DNA of 25,110 nt, from the NCBI GenBank assembly GCA_016840825.1, contig JAEORN010000081.1:1-25110 (forward strand), read 5' to 3'. The stretch is from Candidatus Thorarchaeota archaeon (lineage in GTDB: Archaea; Asgardarchaeota; Thorarchaeia; Thorarchaeales; Thorarchaeaceae). Both the position numbers and the translations under genes were made by a program. The notes below the pieces were generated by a model, which had not been told where the DNA came from, searched no databases, and worked only from the letters and a program-made list of their open reading frames with translations. Positions 21,688-25,110 of this stretch are shown here, piece after piece (the first letter of the stretch is position 1; every line of letters begins with the position of its first letter).

Positions 21688-23535
21688 TCATGAAGAAGAA
21701 GATAAGATCCTTGGAAATGTGAGGGTGAATTTTGTGCCTTCTGATGAACTTCCTTCAACTCGATTCTCAACAGTAATAGTTCCAGAGTATTTGTCCATTA
21801 TACTTCGCGCTTGATGAAGACCAACTCCTCCAAAACGGCGACTCTTATTGAAGAGATTCGCTTTCCGAAAATCATCCAGTCCTTTACCGTTATCCGCTAT
21901 TTCCAGACGATACACTTCATCTATCTCTTCAAGGTTTACCCATATTCTTTTGATTTCATTGGGATTATGGATTATGGCATTTTCCAGAATAATATGAAGG
22001 AGATACCTTAGATGGGAATCTGCCATAGTTCTGGTGGGACTTTCAATTATGCTGCAATCAACAATCACATTCCGATATAGTTCCTTCATCCGAGATATCT
22101 CTACTTCAATAACAGGAATCATGTCGGTTTCCTGCAATTTTGAGAAAAGAAGGTCTTCAGTTTCGAATATATCAGAGATGAGCTTCTGGCATGTCTTTGT
22201 GGATTCAATGATTGAATCAATTTGCGTGCTGGATCTGTCCTTATTAGCTAGGATTTCAGCTCCAATCAATATACTCTGCAATTGGTTTCGGATATCGTGA
22301 CCCATGATATCAAGATACAACATCGCTGCCTCTGCAGCAGCCTGTTGTCGAGCCTCCGCTTCCTTTCGAAGAGTTATGTTCTTCAATGTTCCAATACTAG
22401 CTACTGCACCCATATATGATGTAATACCAATATTGAGATTGACAATGACTCTACGACCATCCCTATGTAAAAGCTTGAACTCATATTCTGGTGGTACATC
22501 TTCCCCTCGTTGCCTCCGGAAATAGCGCTCCTCGACCATCTTCAAGTCCTCAGGAGCAATGTGCTCTTGGAACTTGGTACCTTCCATCTCTTCACGGGTC
22601 GTTCCGAGCATTTCCGCAAGGGACTCGTTGACATATGCCATTCGTTCATTTTGAATGACGAATACACCATCCTGGATGTTTTCTACTAGGGTACGATACT
22701 TCTCCTCTGAGTTCTGCAGTTCAATACGAGCTTGAACTTGATCTGTCACATCAAGAATAGTGGTCAGGGATGCAGGTTCCTTACGATAGGTTATGAAGCT
22801 TGCAGCAACCTGAAGCCAGATTGCTTCTCCGTCCTTTCTTAATCCCCTAGTTTCATAGACCCTCTGCACATCCGCACCTTGCAACCTTTCCTTGAAACGA
22901 CTGGATACTATTGCTCGATCCTCAGGATGAATAACGCAGAACGCTTCTTCTCCTCGAAAAGAAAGCAGTTCTTCTTCTGTATAGCCAAGTAATTCACAGA
23001 TTCTAGGGTTGACATAGGAAATTCTTGCAGGATTCATCTGCCAGATCATTATCCCTACTTGAGCTTGGTTCAGGAGAGTTTGATATTGAAGCTCCAACTC
23101 ATCCTCAGTCTTTTCAGAGGTAGGACGGATCATGAGCAGATATTGTGATTCAGCTATTTGTATGACAGTCACATCTGAATAACATTCTGTTGAATCCTTA
23201 CATCTCCAGTGTAGTTCGATTTGGCTTGGTCGATCCAGATTACACGTTCTTATTGCATTTTGGAGCTTTTTATGGTCTTCATCAGGTACAAAATCTTCAA
23301 CTCTCCTACTTACCACCGAGGTACGGACGACTGAAATCATATCAAGAAATGCCTTATTTGAATCCTGAATTCTACCTCGTTGGTCTATAATGAGGATACC
23401 TTGGTCGATTGTGTCTAGGATGATTCGATTGGGATGAGTAAAATCCGGACCAAGTGGTGACAGTTCTATAGACTCCTGTTTAGTTTTAGCACTATAGTGC
23501 GATTTGCAGAGATATAGGTTTACTATAATCCCCAT
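21688..23535 (-). CDS. Soluble PAS-domain sensor histidine kinase
   Basis: The 615-residue protein has three PAS domains (about 34-140, 146-270 and 276-392), a phosphoacceptor region with MGHDIRNQLQS (His 413) and an ATPase domain with LENAIIHN, DNGKGL and GGVGLHQARSIM. There are no transmembrane helices, so it senses an internal signal. The PAS domains contain HPEDRAIV and PEYEFKLLHRDG motifs but no obvious heme or flavin signature. No response regulator lies in the window. ATG 23535 lacks a ribosome binding site; a TATA-like AATAAAC about 25 bases upstream would make it leaderless. Confidence 0.88.
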   Translation of the reverse strand: MGIIVNLYLCKSHYSAKTKQESIELSPLGPDFTHPNRIILDTIDQGILIIDQRGRIQDSNKAFLDMISVVRTSVVSRRVEDFVPDEDHKKLQNAIRTCNLDRPSQIELHWRCKDSTECYSDVTVIQIAESQYLLMIRPTSEKTEDELELQYQTLLNQAQVGIMIWQMNPARISYVNPRICELLGYTEEELLSFRGEEAFCVIHPEDRAIVSSRFKERLQGADVQRVYETRGLRKDGEAIWLQVAASFITYRKEPASLTTILDVTDQVQARIELQNSEEKYRTLVENIQDGVFVIQNERMAYVNESLAEMLGTTREEMEGTKFQEHIAPEDLKMVEERYFRRQRGEDVPPEYEFKLLHRDGRRVIVNLNIGITSYMGAVASIGTLKNITLRKEAEARQQAAAEAAMLYLDIMGHDIRNQLQSILIGAEILANKDRSSTQIDSIIESTKTCQKLISDIFETEDLLFSKLQETDMIPVIEVEISRMKELYRNVIVDCSIIESPTRTMADSHLRYLLHIILENAIIHNPNEIKRIWVNLEEIDEVYRLEIADNGKGLDDFRKANLFNKSRRFGGVGLHQARSIMDKYSGTITVENRVEGSSSEGTKFTLTFPRILSSSS

Positions 23536-23622
23536 ATGAGTGAATTTCGTTTATTCTATGACCGTTTCGGTTATTCCATCTAACTGCAATAGAAAGGAAC
23601 CCAGAAATTTGTGTTGCCGTGA

Positions 23623-23874
23623 CTACTTTGTAGCGTTTGGTTTCTTTGTGACACCATAGGTATCTCTCTCAAGTATCTTGAAGAATATAATCAGTATCGA
23701 AAAAGGAATCAGAAAATGAATAAAGAGTGTAATTGGAAGGGAATCGAAGAAAAGATAGATTGTACCTCCACCCAATATGGGTAAACTGAAATCAATTGCT
23801 GTATACAGCACTGAAACTATTGTGGTCATAGCAAGAAGCCTTGGCCATTCCGGTAGTTCACGTCGAGGACTCAT
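23623..23874 (-). CDS. Small membrane protein, unrecognised
   Basis: The 83-residue protein has two hydrophobic helices (roughly 14-40 and 44-66) separated by a short Gly-rich stretch (PILGGGTIYLFF), then ERDTYGVTKKPNATK. ATG 23874 follows a GGGGCGA-like site at seven bases; ATG 23904 is an in-frame alternative with no such site. It lies between the histidine kinase and EF-1 alpha on the same strand as both. Confidence 0.6.
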   Translation of the reverse strand: MSPRRELPEWPRLLAMTTIVSVLYTAIDFSLPILGGGTIYLFFDSLPITLFIHFLIPFSILIIFFKILERDTYGVTKKPNATK

Positions 23875-23943
23875 TTTGCAATCGCCCCGATGTGAATTCA
23901 TCACAGCAATCTAATCAATATTGCTTGAAATTGATTTGAAAAA

Positions 23944-23970
23944 AGAAGGAAAGTGGGGCAAAATGCCCCA
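23944..23970 (-). terminator. Terminator of EF-1 alpha
   Basis: TGGGGCA (23954-23960) and TGCCCCA (23964-23970) pair around AAA, 15 bases after the stop codon. Reading on the minus strand, the stem is followed by CTTTCCTTCTTTTTTC. Confidence 0.75.
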
Positions 23971-23984
23971 AAAATGGTTTGAAA

Positions 23985-25110
23985 CTATTTCTTGGGTGTG
24001 ACGTCGAGAACGACACCGACTGCTACAGTCATACCCATGTCACGCACTGCGAATCGACCGAGCTGTGGTAGCTCCTTGTACTTCTCAATGACCATTGGCT
24101 TCAATGGCACGAGCTTCGCGACCATCGATTCACCCTTCTTCACGAAGTCGGGGTTCTCCTGGATAACCTGACCACTTCGCTGGTCGAGCTTCTTCTGCAG
24201 TTCATCGAATCTGCAAGCGACCTGAGCTGTGTGGGCGTGAATGACGGGAGTATAACCGACTGTGATTGCGGTTGGGTGCTGAATGACCATGATCTGGCCT
24301 GTATAGTCAGCTGCGACTGTGGGTGGTGCATCAGTTGGACCTGCTACATCACCACGACCGAGGTCCTTCCTCTCGATACCACGGATGTTGAAACCAATGT
24401 TGTCACCGGGTAGTGCTTCTGGGAGGATCTCATGGTGCATCTCAATTGACTTTACCTCACCGGTCTTGTTGGGGGGCATGAAAGTGACCTTCATTCCGGT
24501 CTTCATGACACCAGTTTCGACACGACCGACTGGGACTGTACCTACACCCTTGATGGAGTAGACGTCGTTGATTGGAACTCTCAAAGGCTTGTCAACTGGC
24601 TTTGGTGGTAGTGCTACTTGGTCAAGTGCCTCTAGGAGTGCAGGACCACTGTACCATGGAGTGAGATCAGGAGTCTTCTGCTTGAGGTTACAAGCGGAAA
24701 GCGCAGAGGTCGGGATGAATGGAATGTCATCGGTCTTGTAGCCGATACTCTTCAAGAAACCTCCAACTTCTTCCTTGACTTCCTTGTATCTGTCCTCGCT
24801 GTAGTTGACGTCGTCCATCTTATTGATACAAACGATCATTGATGGAACACCGAGGGTCATACAAAGGTATGCATGCTCCTTGGTCTGGCCACCGGGGCCA
24901 ACACCAGCCTCGAACTCACCAGTCTTTGCTGATACGACCAGCAGAGCAACGTCTGCCTGTGAAGCACCAGTAATCATGTTCTTGATGAAGTCCTTGTGAC
25001 CGGGTGCGTCGATGATAGTGTAATAGTACTTGTCAGTGAGAAACTTGAAGAAAGCGATGTCAATAGTAAGACCACGTTCTCGCTCTTCCTTTAGGCGGTC
25101 CAATGCAAAA
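23985..25110 (-). CDS. tuf: Translation elongation factor EF-1 alpha, N-terminus cut by window end
   Basis: The frame is open to the last base and reads [20 protein letters not shown] at the edge, so the P-loop and start lie outside; about 375 of the usual 425-435 residues are present. G3 DAPGHKDF, G4 NKMD and the archaeal/eukaryotic GQTKEHAYL segment are visible. Domain II ([12 protein letters not shown]) and domain III ([16 protein letters not shown]) follow. It delivers aminoacyl-tRNA to the ribosome. The gene stops 15 bases before a strong terminator, so it is the last of its transcript. Confidence 0.97.
   Translation of the reverse strand, partial: FALDRLKEERERGLTIDIAFFKFLTDKYYYTIIDAPGHKDFIKNMITGASQADVALLVVSAKTGEFEAGVGPGGQTKEHAYLCMTLGVPSMIVCINKMDDVNYSEDRYKEVKEEVGGFLKSIGYKTDDIPFIPTSALSACNLKQKTPDLTPWYSGPALLEALDQVALPPKPVDKPLRVPINDVYSIKGVGTVPVGRVETGVMKTGMKVTFMPPNKTGEVKSIEMHHEILPEALPGDNIGFNIRGIERKDLGRGDVAGPTDAPPTVAADYTGQIMVIQHPTAITVGYTPVIHAHTAQVACRFDELQKKLDQRSGQVIQENPDFVKKGESMVAKLVPLKPMVIEKYKELPQLGRFAVRDMGMTVAVGVVLDVTPKK

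Overview
The window comes from an archaeon, most likely an Asgard (Promethearchaeati) lineage; a Thorarchaeia-like genome is my best guess, but the placement is inferred. The archaeal evidence is eukaryote-type ribosomal proteins (eL18, eL24, eS28, L7Ae), RNA polymerase subunits D and N, glycerol-1-phosphate dehydrogenase, aIF5B-type IF-2, EF-1 alpha, an archaeal SRP RNA, TATA-box promoters and a tRNA with a bulge-helix-bulge intron. The Asgard hint is an Arf-like small GTPase beside ordinary housekeeping genes. Translation signals are bacterial-like: GGAGG or GGTGA motifs precede many starts, and several of those starts are TTG or GTG.

Layout. 1-2263 (+): end of a UbiD-family decarboxylase, then the large and small subunits of an aconitase-X enzyme. 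Together these are the signature enzymes of the archaeal (trans-anhydromevalonate phosphate) mevalonate route. 2260-5161 (-): transcription/translation operon rpoD-eL18-uL13-uS9-rpoN-uS2, tightly packed and meeting the mevalonate genes tail to tail. 5322-7957: Arf-like GTPase (-), an ARPP-1-like protein (+) and G1P dehydrogenase (+). 8085-11553: L7Ae-eS28-eL24 (+), a nucleoside diphosphate kinase flipped onto the other strand, and IF-2 (+). 11604-11919: SRP RNA.

12096-23874 is an accessory region. It holds a Met/His-rich surface protein facing a membrane-tethered winged-helix regulator, a double Lrp-like regulator with palindromic sites around a divergent TATA box, and an intron-containing tRNA-Ser(GCT). 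These are followed by a run of small, mostly unrecognised membrane proteins, including a tandem pair from one family and two with zinc ribbons. A DinB-like protein, a DUF998-like protein and a soluble PAS histidine kinase complete it. 23985-25110 (-): EF-1 alpha, cut by the window end.

The housekeeping parts supply lipids (isoprenoid precursors plus the G1P backbone), transcription and translation. The accessory part looks like envelope and sensory functions. The least explained items are the tandem TVDGFG-motif proteins, the Met/His-rich surface protein, and the regulated divergent promoter near 15.6-15.7 kb.
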